Assembly (NCBI RefSeq): GCF_017349315.1
Contig: NZ_JAFMPP010000007.1
Coordinates: forward strand, 1 to 64,000
DNA length: 64,000 bases
From: Jiella flava
Lineage (GTDB): Bacteria; Pseudomonadota; Alphaproteobacteria; Rhizobiales; Rhizobiaceae
Reading direction: 5' to 3'
A program made the translations under genes and the position numbers. The notes beneath the pieces were generated by a model. That model saw nothing but the letters and a program-made list of their open reading frames with translations, searched no databases and was not told the DNA's origin. Shown in pieces: positions 25,461 through 34,484 of the stretch (position 1 is the first letter of the stretch; each line of letters starts with the position of its first letter).

Positions 25461-26711
25461 ATGACCGGCTTCAAGTCTGAGTTCTTGCACACTCTCAGCG
25501 AGCGCGGCTTTATCCACCAGGTTTCCGACGAGGCCGGCCTGGATGATCTGTTCCGCAAGGAGACGGTTACCGCCTATATCGGTTTCGATCCGACCGCTGC
25601 GAGCCTGCATGTCGGATCGCTGATCCAGATCATGATGCTCCATTGGCTGCAGAAGACCGGCCACCAGCCGATCGCGCTGATGGGCGGCGGCACCGGCATG
25701 ATCGGTGATCCGTCCTTCAAGGATGAAGCCCGCAAGCTGCAGACGACGGAGACGATCGCCGTGAACTTGGCCGGCATCCGGCAGGGGTTCGAAAAATACC
25801 TGACCTTCGGCGACGGACCGAGCGACGCCAAGATGGTGAACAACGCCGACTGGCTGCTTGGGATCAATTATGTCGAGTTCCTGCGCGACGTCGGCCGCCA
25901 TTTCTCGGTCAACCGCATGCTGGCCTTCGACTCGGTGAAGCTGCGGCTCGACCGCGAGCAGTCACTGTCCTTTCTCGAATTCAATTACATGATCCTGCAG
26001 GCCTACGACTTCGTCGAGCTTTACAAGCGGTATGACTGCCGGCTGCAGATGGGCGGCTCCGACCAGTGGGGCAACATCGTCAACGGCATCGATCTCGGCC
26101 GGCGGATGGAGGGGGCGGAGCTTTATGCCCTCACCTCGCCGCTGCTGACCACCGCGTCGGGCGCCAAAATGGGCAAGTCGGCATCGGGGGCGGTCTGGCT
26201 GAACGCCGAGATGCTATCGCCCTATGATTTCTGGCAATACTGGCGCAACACCGAGGACGCCGACGTCACCCGCTTCCTGAAGCTCTACACGACCCTGCCG
26301 ATGGACGAGATCGCGCGGCTCGGGGCGCTTGGCGGGGCGGAGATCAACGAGGCGAAGAAGGTGCTTGCCAATGCGGTGACGACGCTGCTGCACGGCCGTG
26401 CCGCCGCTGAAGAGGCGGCGGAGACCGCCCGCAAGACCTTCGAAGAGGGCGCGCTTGCCGAGACCTTGCCGACGATCGGCATCGCCAAGGCCGATCTCGC
26501 GGCCGGCGCGGGGCTCCTCAATCTGATCGTCGCGGCCGGTCTTGCCGGTTCGAACGGTGAGGCCCGCCGTCACGTTCAGGGCGGCGCGGTCAAGGTCAAC
26601 GATCAGGCGGTGTCCGATCCGCGCGCGACGATCGGCGAGGCGGATCTGCAGGACGGCGTCGTCAAGCTGTCCGTCGGCCGCAAGAAGCATGTCTTGGTCA
26701 AGCCTGAATAG
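25461..26711 (+). CDS. tyrS: Tyrosyl-tRNA synthetase
   Basis: TyrS charges tRNA-Tyr. Class I motifs are HVGS in [13 protein letters not shown] (HIGH equivalent) and KMGKS in [12 protein letters not shown] (KMSKS equivalent); [10 protein letters not shown] is the tyrosine-binding QxD region. The C-terminal 60 residues ([19 protein letters not shown]) form an S4 RNA-binding domain. I prefer ATG 25461 ([17 protein letters not shown]), the usual family start; an in-frame ATG five codons earlier at 25446 is possible. A strong terminator follows. Confidence 0.95.
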   Translation: MTGFKSEFLHTLSERGFIHQVSDEAGLDDLFRKETVTAYIGFDPTAASLHVGSLIQIMMLHWLQKTGHQPIALMGGGTGMIGDPSFKDEARKLQTTETIAVNLAGIRQGFEKYLTFGDGPSDAKMVNNADWLLGINYVEFLRDVGRHFSVNRMLAFDSVKLRLDREQSLSFLEFNYMILQAYDFVELYKRYDCRLQMGGSDQWGNIVNGIDLGRRMEGAELYALTSPLLTTASGAKMGKSASGAVWLNAEMLSPYDFWQYWRNTEDADVTRFLKLYTTLPMDEIARLGALGGAEINEAKKVLANAVTTLLHGRAAAEEAAETARKTFEEGALAETLPTIGIAKADLAAGAGLLNLIVAAGLAGSNGEARRHVQGGAVKVNDQAVSDPRATIGEADLQDGVVKLSVGRKKHVLVKPE

Positions 26712-26746
26712 CGGCGTCCATCGCGCTTCATCAGGCTCTCATCGAA

Positions 26747-26776
26747 ACGGGCGTCGGGTCATCCGACGCCCGTTTT
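26747..26776 (+). terminator. Rho-independent terminator after tyrS
   Basis: ACGGGCGTCGG (26747-26757) pairs with CCGACGCCCGT (26763-26773) across a five-base loop and runs into TTTT. The hairpin lies 36 bp after the tyrS stop and 15 bp before the end of the convergent AsmA-like gene, so it may stop transcription from both sides. Confidence 0.85.
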
Positions 26777-26790
26777 GGCGCCCGGCTGCG

Positions 26791-29700
26791 TCAATACTCG
26801 AAGATCCGGCGGAAGATGCCGGGGGCGATCAGCGAGATCGGATTGACGATCAACGTCGGGTTGGAAAGCGTGCCCTCAAGGCGATAGGTGATGCCGATCA
26901 GCCCGCCCTCGCTGCCGTTGCCGAGCACCGGCCCGACAAAGGGCAAGGCGCCGAACAGACGGTTGAAGCCATAGGCCGGCATGAAGGATCCGGCGATGGC
27001 GATCTTGCCGGACGGATCGACGAGCGTTCCGGCAAAGCTCGATCCGAAGATCGGGCCGCGCACGATGCCGTCGTCGACCTGCAGTTTGCCCCCTTCCCAG
27101 TACAGGCGGGCGCGCGCTACATCGAAATAAGCGTTGGCGACCGGCAAATCCTTGCCGAGGCGCGCGGCGAGGCTGTCGGAACTCTGCCGGGCGGTGCCGA
27201 CGAGGCTGCGCAGCCGCTCTTCGTCGACGAGGCTGAAATCCGTCAATGCCGCGGTCCCGGCATAGGCGCTGTCTCGGTTGCCGAGGCTAGCCTTCAGATG
27301 CCCGCCCTGCATCTTGTCGTAAAGCCCGGCAAAGCGCAGCAGCGCACCGGCATTGCCGACGTCGAGATGCACCACCGGGGCATCGCCATTGTCGGAGATG
27401 ACGGTGAACGACACCGGGGCGCCATGGATGCTCGCGGTGACAGACGCGGAATCGACCTCACCCCCTCGGGAATCATAGCGGATCTCGGCGTTATCGACGA
27501 TCTCTTGACCGAAGCCGACAAGCGTCTTGGCCGAGAGTTCGATCAACAGCCGGTCCTTGCCAGCTTCGGAGGTTCCCTCGCCTTTGCGCAAGAGCTTCTC
27601 GAGCGAACCGAGAAGCGGCCGGGCATCGATGCTGCTTGCCGCGACCCGCACGCCGACGCCGCCTTGAATCCGGGTGAGCCGCGCCGAAATGGCATCGCCA
27701 CGGTTGAGCGAGAGCGATTTGAGGACGAGCGATTTCAGCCCGTTGCCGTCGAGCTCGGCCGAACCTTCAGCCGAAAAGCCCTCACCCTTGATGACGGCAT
27801 TTTCGATCTTCATGATCTTGCCGTCCTGAACCACCGAGAAGGTCATCCGCCCAGCGATTCCGGCACTCTTGGTCCAGCCGATTTCGGGCAAATGGATCGT
27901 CGAAAGGCTGAGATCAGCGCTGGCGGCAAAGCCGGCCTTGGTCAGCGTCATTTCGACCGGCAGCGGTCCGCCGATCATCCGGGCAATCATCGGCGAGAGT
28001 TTGGCCAATGCGGCGTGATCGAGGCGCGCATCGATCTTCAGGTTCTCCTCGCCGACCGGATGCGTGCCGATCGGATGGGTGAAGCTGATCACCGCCGGAA
28101 TGCCGTCGATCTTGCCGTGCAACTCGCCAATCGCGCTGCCTTCGGCGATCATCGCCGTGCCGGTCAGGTCGGAGAGCTGGCGGCCGTTGATCGGCTCCTT
28201 CAGGTCGACGCCCTCAAGCTCGGCGACGATCGTCCATTTCGGCTGCAAGCTTGCATCTTTTGCCGCCGGCGATGGGCTGCGGGCCAGATGGAATGCGACG
28301 CCGAGGCCGATCTTGGCCTGGCCGGCAACAGTGTTTGGCGGCCAGGCACGAACATCGAAGGCGCTCATTGGCGCTTGTGCGGCCAGCGTTAAAATGTCGG
28401 CGGCGGGTCCTTCGACATTCAGCGACAAGGCACCGTCGGCGCCACCGGCGACATCCTGGAAGTCGAGCTGCGACGGCAGTACGGTCAGATTGTCGAAGCC
28501 CGCCGCGGTGGCCGTCGCGACATTGATCGCGACGTGACCGCCGCGGTGACGGATGGTGCCGGAAACGTCGGAGACATCCGGAAGGCCGGACATTGTGTGG
28601 AACACCCCGCCGTCGAAGGCGAGGTGCAGCTGGAACTCATCATCGGTCATCGGCACGTTGGGCCGGACCACCTCGGCAAGGCGCGCCACCGTCAGATCGA
28701 GTCCGAAGTTCGCGCTTTCGATCGTACCGTCGACGAGATTGTCCATCGCCCAGTCGCGTGGGTTATTGGCGACGAAAAATGGCCAGAATGCCTTCAAATC
28801 GACGGCCGCAATTTTTGTCGCCTGGAAGGTTGCGGTCAGCCGGTCATCGGCGGCCAGTCCGGTGAGCAGCGCTGAGGCGGAGAGCCGGCCGCCACCCAGG
28901 TCCAGCGCGGCCTGATCGATCGCCAGGCGACCGCTGTTCAGATCGATCGTGCCATGAGCGGCGAAACGGGCCGCACGCGGCGTGTTGGGCGCGGCGGTGG
29001 CTTGCTTCAGGCCGATTCGCGAGAGGAGTTTGGTCGAGATCAGGTCAAAGGGAACGCGTCCGCCGGCCGCATCGGCGAAATCAAACGTCCCCTCGAAGGC
29101 ACCGGTGAAATTTCGGCCATTGGCAAACGTCGCCGTAATATGCGGCTTCGGCATCCCCTCTTTCAGATCGATACTGAGCGCGCTGTCGATGCTGCCGGCG
29201 TCGCGCCAGGGCGCTTGAAAGCTCGCCGTGACGCCGAGCCGGCGCGCGCCCTTGTGACCGTCGAGCCTCAGGGCAAGAACCGTCTCTGGTCGAGCCGCTC
29301 CCGTCTCGCCCGGCGGGGGTAGACGTAACGGTTGGGTGGCAAGCTGCAGGCTGGCAACATGGCGGTGGTCGCCGGAGAGTTTGGCCTGACCGTAGGCGTT
29401 GAGGATTGTGCTCCCCACCGCCGCGCGGACGGTGAGGTTGAGATCCCTCGCAGACGAGTGGGTGATCATCAGCCGGTCGACGCGCGCCGCATTTTCCGCC
29501 GTGCCGCCGTCGAGCGGGCGCAGATCGCGGATATCGAGCGCCCGGATCGGCATATCGCCAGCCGTTGCAACCCCATCATCAAGTGCTGCAAAGACCGCTT
29601 CGACGGTCGGCACTTTAAGCGTCGATGCGCTGGTGAAAATCCGCGGGTCGACACGCACATGATCGGCAGCAACCGTATCGGCCGAAATCTTCCCGCGAAG

Positions 29701-30006
29701 AAGATCGATCAGGCTGATGCCAATCGAAAAGGTGTCGAGCGAGGCGATCGTCTTGCCGGACTTGCGTTGGGTGAAGACGACGTCTTCAAATCGAAAGCCG
29801 AGTTCGCCGAAGGAGGTGAAGCCCATCCTGCGACTGCCGACGGCAATCGCGACATCCGACGGCAGCAGGCTCGCCGCCAGGCGCTGGCTCTCGTTGAGGA
29901 CGATTGTCTTGCCGAAAGACGTCGTCGTGACGATTGCGATCGCCCCGGCGCAAAAAATCAACGCCCCTGCAAGAACGCCCGCAAGGATCCGACCGAGCCG
30001 GTTCAC
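26791..30006 (-). CDS. Large AsmA-like (YhdP/DUF3971) envelope protein
   Basis: This 1071-residue protein has one N-terminal membrane segment (about residues 8-30, LAGVLAGALIFCAGAIAIV) and a long periplasmic beta-rich body. It fits the AsmA-like superfamily of bridge-like lipid-transport proteins, with the DUF3971 region in the middle and an AsmA_C-like end (GSSFAGTLVDPSGKIAIAGS, YGFNRLFGALPFVGPVLG, then GLIGITYRLEGTLSNPTLIV NPIS at the terminus). Such proteins move phospholipids to the outer membrane in enterobacteria; this is family knowledge, not shown here. It is monocistronic and divergent from bcp. Confidence 0.88.
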   Translation of the reverse strand: MNRLGRILAGVLAGALIFCAGAIAIVTTTSFGKTIVLNESQRLAASLLPSDVAIAVGSRRMGFTSFGELGFRFEDVVFTQRKSGKTIASLDTFSIGISLIDLLRGKISADTVAADHVRVDPRIFTSASTLKVPTVEAVFAALDDGVATAGDMPIRALDIRDLRPLDGGTAENAARVDRLMITHSSARDLNLTVRAAVGSTILNAYGQAKLSGDHRHVASLQLATQPLRLPPPGETGAARPETVLALRLDGHKGARRLGVTASFQAPWRDAGSIDSALSIDLKEGMPKPHITATFANGRNFTGAFEGTFDFADAAGGRVPFDLISTKLLSRIGLKQATAAPNTPRAARFAAHGTIDLNSGRLAIDQAALDLGGGRLSASALLTGLAADDRLTATFQATKIAAVDLKAFWPFFVANNPRDWAMDNLVDGTIESANFGLDLTVARLAEVVRPNVPMTDDEFQLHLAFDGGVFHTMSGLPDVSDVSGTIRHRGGHVAINVATATAAGFDNLTVLPSQLDFQDVAGGADGALSLNVEGPAADILTLAAQAPMSAFDVRAWPPNTVAGQAKIGLGVAFHLARSPSPAAKDASLQPKWTIVAELEGVDLKEPINGRQLSDLTGTAMIAEGSAIGELHGKIDGIPAVISFTHPIGTHPVGEENLKIDARLDHAALAKLSPMIARMIGGPLPVEMTLTKAGFAASADLSLSTIHLPEIGWTKSAGIAGRMTFSVVQDGKIMKIENAVIKGEGFSAEGSAELDGNGLKSLVLKSLSLNRGDAISARLTRIQGGVGVRVAASSIDARPLLGSLEKLLRKGEGTSEAGKDRLLIELSAKTLVGFGQEIVDNAEIRYDSRGGEVDSASVTASIHGAPVSFTVISDNGDAPVVHLDVGNAGALLRFAGLYDKMQGGHLKASLGNRDSAYAGTAALTDFSLVDEERLRSLVGTARQSSDSLAARLGKDLPVANAYFDVARARLYWEGGKLQVDDGIVRGPIFGSSFAGTLVDPSGKIAIAGSFMPAYGFNRLFGALPFVGPVLGNGSEGGLIGITYRLEGTLSNPTLIVNPISLIAPGIFRRIFEY

Positions 30007-30251
30007 GAGGCGATCTGGCGATTTCCAACCGCCTGTGCTCGCGACAGCACTACGCTGGCACGCTGAGTTTCGGTAAGATCGCCGCGGCCGGACCCCAATC
30101 CGCCGTTGACTGCCCTCATTCTGCGCTTTCCCCGCCCCTCGCGGACCTGCTCTTTGACCACGCTACCGTGTGGACTGGACGATTCAGGCCTGATCCGGCA
30201 TTCCCTGGCTGGAATGCTCCTCCGCTCTTCTCACGTCGAAAGGATGGCACG

Positions 30252-30725
30252 ATGACAATTTCCGAAGGTGAAACCTGCCCGAATTTCTCCTTGCCAGACG
30301 AGCGTGGCGAAATGGTCGCGCTGACCGACATCAAGGGGCGTCCGTTCGTTCTGTATTTCTATCCGAAAGACGATACGTCCGGATGTACGCGCGAGGCTGT
30401 CGATTTTACCGGTTTGAAGCGTGATTTCGACGCAGTGGGCGTCACCGTCTTCGGCGTCTCGCCCGACCCGGTCAAAAAGCATCAAAAGTTTATCGAAAAG
30501 CACGACCTCGCTGTGCGTCTTCTGGCCGATGAGGAGAAGAGCCTGCTGTCGGCCTTCGGCATCTGGGTCGAGAAGTCGATGTACGGTCGCAAATATATGG
30601 GCGTCGAGCGCACCACAGCCTTGATCGACGCCGACGGCAAGATCGTGCGCATCTGGGAAAAGGTGAAGGTCCCCGGCCACGCTGAAGAGGTTCTCGAAGC
30701 GGCCAAGCAGCTTGCCGCCTCGTGA
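30252..30725 (+). CDS. bcp: Peroxiredoxin Bcp/PrxQ, without the usual resolving cysteine
   Basis: Bcp reduces hydrogen peroxide and organic peroxides. The peroxidatic Cys is in KDDTSGCTREAVDF (about residue 44), with the upstream YFYPKDD motif and the downstream Arg in VERTTALIDADG. The resolving Cys found five residues later in E. coli Bcp is Val here, and the only other Cys is near the N-terminus (ETCPNF), so a 1-Cys or alternative mechanism is likely. The start is ATG 30252 with AAAGGA 8 bases upstream. It overlaps the DUF455 gene by four bases (GTGA). Confidence 0.94.
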   Translation: MTISEGETCPNFSLPDERGEMVALTDIKGRPFVLYFYPKDDTSGCTREAVDFTGLKRDFDAVGVTVFGVSPDPVKKHQKFIEKHDLAVRLLADEEKSLLSAFGIWVEKSMYGRKYMGVERTTALIDADGKIVRIWEKVKVPGHAEEVLEAAKQLAAS

Positions 30726-31567
30726 TCAATGAGACCCCGACCGCCGCGGCGGAAAAGCCGCCGAGCACGTTGCGCGAGGCCGCGACCAAGGCGCTGGCCG
30801 CCGCCGACCTCGACGACAAGGTTCGGCTGACGAACCTTGCCTGCCGGTTGTGGTTCTCGCGCCGGCTCGGCCTCTATTCTGTGACAGATCCGAATCATCC
30901 GGGCCGGCCCGGACGTCCGGCGGCGCCGGAACTCGTCTCGCCCCGCAAGCTGAAGCGGCGCTCGGTGCACAGTGTGGACGGACGAATCACGCTGATCCAC
31001 GCCCTCGCCCATATCGAATTGAACGCCATCGATCTCGCTCTCGACATCGTCGCGCGCTTTGCCGCCGAGACGATGCCGCGCAGCTTTTTCGATGGCTGGA
31101 TGACAGTCGCTCTCGAAGAGGCGAAGCATTTCGGCCTCTTGTCGCGGCGGCTGGAGTTGCTCGGCTCCCATTACGGGGCGATGCCGGCCCATGACGGGCT
31201 CTGGCAGGCGGTCGAAGAGACGGCTCACGATCTTTCCGCGCGGCTTGCTGTCGTACCCCTCATTCTCGAAGCGCGCGGCCTCGACGTCACGCCTTCGATG
31301 ATCGACAAGCTGCTTGCGGTCGGCGACGAGGAGACCGCCAAGATTCTTGAAATCATCTATCGCGACGAGAAGAAGCATGTGGCGATCGGCGCGAAGTGGT
31401 TTCGCTTCCTCTGCGCTCGCCACGGCGTCAACGCCGCCGAGCGCTTCGGAATCTTGGTGCGGCAAAGCTTTCGCGGTGACATCAAGGCGCCGTTCAATGA
31501 CCGCGCACGAGCTGAAGCCGGCCTGACGCCGACCTTCTATCGTTCACTCTCGGCCCGCTCGCGGTAG
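30722..31567 (+). CDS. DUF455 ferritin-like domain protein
   Basis: This 281-residue protein belongs to the DUF455 family, a di-iron ferritin-like fold. Repeated carboxylate and His motifs are visible: LAHIELNAIDLALD, ALEEAKHFGLL and IYRDEKKHVAIG, the pattern expected for metal-binding helices. The reaction is unknown; MiaE-type hydroxylases are distant relatives. The start is GTG 30722 overlapping the bcp stop, which implies co-expression with the peroxidase and a possible oxidative-stress link. Arginine-rich C-terminal residues end the protein. Confidence 0.88.
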   Translation: MINETPTAAAEKPPSTLREAATKALAAADLDDKVRLTNLACRLWFSRRLGLYSVTDPNHPGRPGRPAAPELVSPRKLKRRSVHSVDGRITLIHALAHIELNAIDLALDIVARFAAETMPRSFFDGWMTVALEEAKHFGLLSRRLELLGSHYGAMPAHDGLWQAVEETAHDLSARLAVVPLILEARGLDVTPSMIDKLLAVGDEETAKILEIIYRDEKKHVAIGAKWFRFLCARHGVNAAERFGILVRQSFRGDIKAPFNDRARAEAGLTPTFYRSLSARSR

Positions 31568-31780
31568 AGCAATGGAACGGTCGATGGTGCGGACCGGCAA
31601 GGCGCATTGCCGTTGATTGTCCGGACGATGTCGAACCGGAAATCGGCTTGGGATTTTCGGCCCGCGATCTGATGCCGCGACAAACCGGACGCCAAATCGC
31701 AAAGAACCGTTAACCTTAATCAACTCTAATCGTCGCCATGAAGGGCCCGACTCGGGCAACAGATCAAGCGATGATTCTCG

Positions 31781-33148
31781 ATGCCTGCAAAACGACTGAA
31801 GAGCACCTTCGGAAGTCCCGCCGAACCACACACGATCATCATCGCCAAAGGTGAAAGTGTGCGTTACTTCACCCTGTGCCGGACGCAGCTTCGGCTGGCG
31901 GTGGCCGGCGTGCTGTTGGGCACGATGGCGGTGCTGGCCTTGCCGGTCAGCTATATGGCGTTCGACTTTGATGCACCGGCGAAGACCACCGCGCACTCCG
32001 AAAGCCAAGAGCAATATGAACGCCGTATCGCCACCTTGCGGGCGGAACTCGACCGGGCGACCAGCAAACAGTTTCTCACCCAGAAGATGGTCGAGAGCAA
32101 AGTCGACGTCCTGCTCCAGCAGCAGGAGGAAATCGCTGCCCGCTATGAAAAGCTGCAGCCGCTCTTCGATCGGGCCAAGGCCAGCGGGCTGTTGCCGCGG
32201 GCGATCCCGGTTCCCTCGCCGAAGCCGGACGACGAGGTGGGGACCGACGCAACGCCGAATGCGGCGAACGCCGCCGTCGATGCCGATGTGGAGCCGAGCG
32301 GCGTCAGCGATGCGCCGGAGAATGGTTTGGTCAACGGCTTTGCGCCGAGCCAAGCCAAGCCCGCAAGCGACTGGCTCGGCAAATTGCGGGTCGACGCTTC
32401 GCCTCCGTCCGGCGGCGTGCCGCCGGATATGGCCAAGGATGAGACCGGCAGCGCGGATGCCCGGCTTCGGCAGATCGGCAAGGCCCTCAGCCTCGCCGAA
32501 CTGGGGCAATTGAGCCATGTCGAAGTGCTGGCCTCGCGTGCCCGGCAACGGGCGGTGCGAATTTCTTCCGCGCTCCAAGCGGCCGGTATCGAGGTTCCGG
32601 CCGCCGATGACAGCAAAGGCGGCGTCGGTGGCCCCTTCGTCCTCGCGGCAAGGGCCAGCGCCTTCGATCGTTCCGTTGCCGAACTCGGATCGGCTCTCGA
32701 CGAATTGAAACGCGTCAGCGAGACAGCCCGCAAGGCGCCGCTGGAAGAGCCCCTGCCCGCTTCGACGATTTCGTCGGGCTTCGGCATTCGCGTCGATCCG
32801 TTTCTGGGGCGGCGCGCCCTGCATAGCGGCATCGACTTCGCCGTCCCACGCGGTCGCCCGATCCAGGCCACCGCCGCCGGCCGCGTGATTCATGCGGGGC
32901 CCGCCGGCGGTTATGGCAACATGGTCGAGATCGATCACGGCAACGGCATCACCACCCGCTACGGCCACATGTCGACGATTTCGGTGACGGTCGGCGAAGA
33001 GGTGTCGCGCAACGAGACCATCGGCGCCGTCGGCAGCACCGGCCGCAGCACCGGACCGCATCTGCATTACGAAATTCGCGAAGATGGGCGGCCGATCGAT
33101 CCGGAGCGTTTCTTCCGGATCGGCGAAAAGCTGAAGAGCCTCGCCTGA
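31781..33148 (+). CDS. M23-family peptidoglycan hydrolase with coiled coil (LytM-like)
   Basis: A single membrane anchor (residues about 37-58, LAVAGVLLGTMAVLALPVSY) is followed by a periplasmic coiled coil (about 68-125, ESQEQYERRIATLRAELDRA), a Pro/Asp-rich linker and a C-terminal M23 LytM domain (about 320-440). Zinc ligands are in HSGIDFAVPRG (HxxxD) and HLHYEIREDG (HxH). The coiled coil plus LytM layout resembles divisome activators such as EnvC, or Rhizobiales DipM-like hydrolases. The gene is monocistronic; a 213-bp leader with TTAACCTTAA half-sites precedes it. Confidence 0.92.
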   Translation: MPAKRLKSTFGSPAEPHTIIIAKGESVRYFTLCRTQLRLAVAGVLLGTMAVLALPVSYMAFDFDAPAKTTAHSESQEQYERRIATLRAELDRATSKQFLTQKMVESKVDVLLQQQEEIAARYEKLQPLFDRAKASGLLPRAIPVPSPKPDDEVGTDATPNAANAAVDADVEPSGVSDAPENGLVNGFAPSQAKPASDWLGKLRVDASPPSGGVPPDMAKDETGSADARLRQIGKALSLAELGQLSHVEVLASRARQRAVRISSALQAAGIEVPAADDSKGGVGGPFVLAARASAFDRSVAELGSALDELKRVSETARKAPLEEPLPASTISSGFGIRVDPFLGRRALHSGIDFAVPRGRPIQATAAGRVIHAGPAGGYGNMVEIDHGNGITTRYGHMSTISVTVGEEVSRNETIGAVGSTGRSTGPHLHYEIREDGRPIDPERFFRIGEKLKSLA

Positions 33149-33156
33149 GTTGAGAA

Positions 33157-33186
33157 AAGGGCCAGCGTTTCCGCCGGCCCTTGTTC
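33157..33186. terminator. Hairpin between the M23 gene and prfB
   Basis: AAGGGCC-AGCG and CGC-CGGCCCTT form a mostly paired stem around TTTC just after the M23 stop at 33148, followed by TTGTTC on the plus strand. The genes converge, so it may serve both, although neither side has a long T-run. Confidence 0.5.
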
Positions 33187-33214
33187 GTCGTCTGACGCGG
33201 ATGATCCGACGGGA

Positions 33215-34343
33215 TCAGTCGATGTCCTCGACCGCGTCCTCGTCGCCATGGACGCGATGGGCGAGCGCAGCCTCCATGAAGCCGTCGATATCGCCGTCCA
33301 GCACCTCCTGCGGCGTCGTGTGCTCGACGCCGGTCCGCAAATCCTTCACCAGCTGATAGGGCTGGAGGACGTAAGAGCGGATCTGTTGGCCCCAGCCGAT
33401 ATCGGTTTTCGACGAGGCCTCGGCATTCGCCGCCTCCTCACGCCGCTCCAGCTCGGCCTCGTAGAGACGCGCCTTCAGCATGTTCCAGGCGGTCGCCCGG
33501 TTCTTGTGCTGGGAGCGCTCCTGCTGACAGGCCACCACGATCCCGGTCGGGATATGGGTGATGCGCACCGCGGAATCCGTGGTGTTGACGTGCTGGCCGC
33601 CGGCGCCCGAGGCTCTGTAGGTGTCGATCCGGCAGTCCGATTCGTTCACCTCAATCTGGATCGAATCGTCGACGACCGGATAGACCCAGACGGAAGCGAA
33701 GGACGTGTGCCGCCGCGCCTGGCTGTCATAGGGCGAAATCCGCACGAGACGGTGCACGCCGGATTCGGTCTTCATCCAGCCATAGGCGTTGTGCCCCTTG
33801 ATGAGCAGCGTCGCCGACTTGATGCCGGCCTCTTCGCCGGGATGCTCTTCGAGCAGTTCGACCTTCATCTTGGATCGCTCGGCCCAGCGAGTGTACATGC
33901 GCTGGAGCATCTCCGCCCAATCCTGGCTCTCTGTACCGCCGGCACCGGAGTGGACTTCGACATAGGTGTCGTTGGCGTCGGCCTCGCCGGACAGCAAGGT
34001 CTCGATCTGCCGCTTGTCGACCTCGGCCTTCAGCCCGCGGATGGTCTTTTCCGCCTCGTCGACAATGGACGCATCGCCCTCCTCTTCGCCCATGGCGATG
34101 AGTTCGACGCTGTCTTCCAGCGACTGCTGCAAGCCGCGAATGGCGGTGACGGTGGATTCGAGCTGCTGACGCTCGCGCATCAGGTTCTGCGCTTCCATCG
34201 GATCGTCCCAGATCGATGGATCCTCCGCCTTCTGGTTCAGAAGGTCGAGACGTTTGAGGGACTTATCCCAGTCAAAGATGCCTCCTTAGCAGGCTTATGG
34301 CCTGCTGGACTTCGTCGACGATCGACTCGATCTCGGCGCGCAT
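33215..34343 (-). CDS. prfB: Peptide chain release factor 2, with programmed +1 frameshift
   Basis: RF2 ends translation at UGA and UAA. The gene starts at ATG 34343 and reads 23 codons ([20 protein letters not shown] to HL) to an in-frame TGA at 34272-34274. The site reads CTT TGA C with AGGAGG a few bases upstream, the classic autoregulatory frameshift: skipping T34274 continues into [18 protein letters not shown] and the rest, to the stop at 33215. The joined protein has 375 residues. The GGQ motif is in [11 protein letters not shown]; the anticodon tripeptide SPF is SPY here. It follows the PBP1A gene, 141 bp away. Confidence 0.97.
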
Positions 34344-34484
34344 GTCGCGGTCTCCTTGGTGAAATGCGGGCGACGCGGCGAACACCGCGTCGCGATCCAT
34401 CGGCAAGAACGATGGAGTGGCGGGTCTTACCGGGGCCGGCTTGGGCCCGTCAACCGGGCCGCCGCGATCCCGTCGCAAACAGAT

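Noticed and set aside
26542-28392. A 616-codon plus-strand frame overlapping the tyrS end and opposite the AsmA-like gene
   Set aside because: It starts inside tyrS in another frame and runs antisense to a conserved gene. No domain was recognised.
31710-31719. A CtrA box upstream of the M23 peptidase gene
   Set aside because: Two TTAA half-sites are present but separated by 2 bases, whereas the CtrA consensus needs 7. Kept only as a descriptive note.
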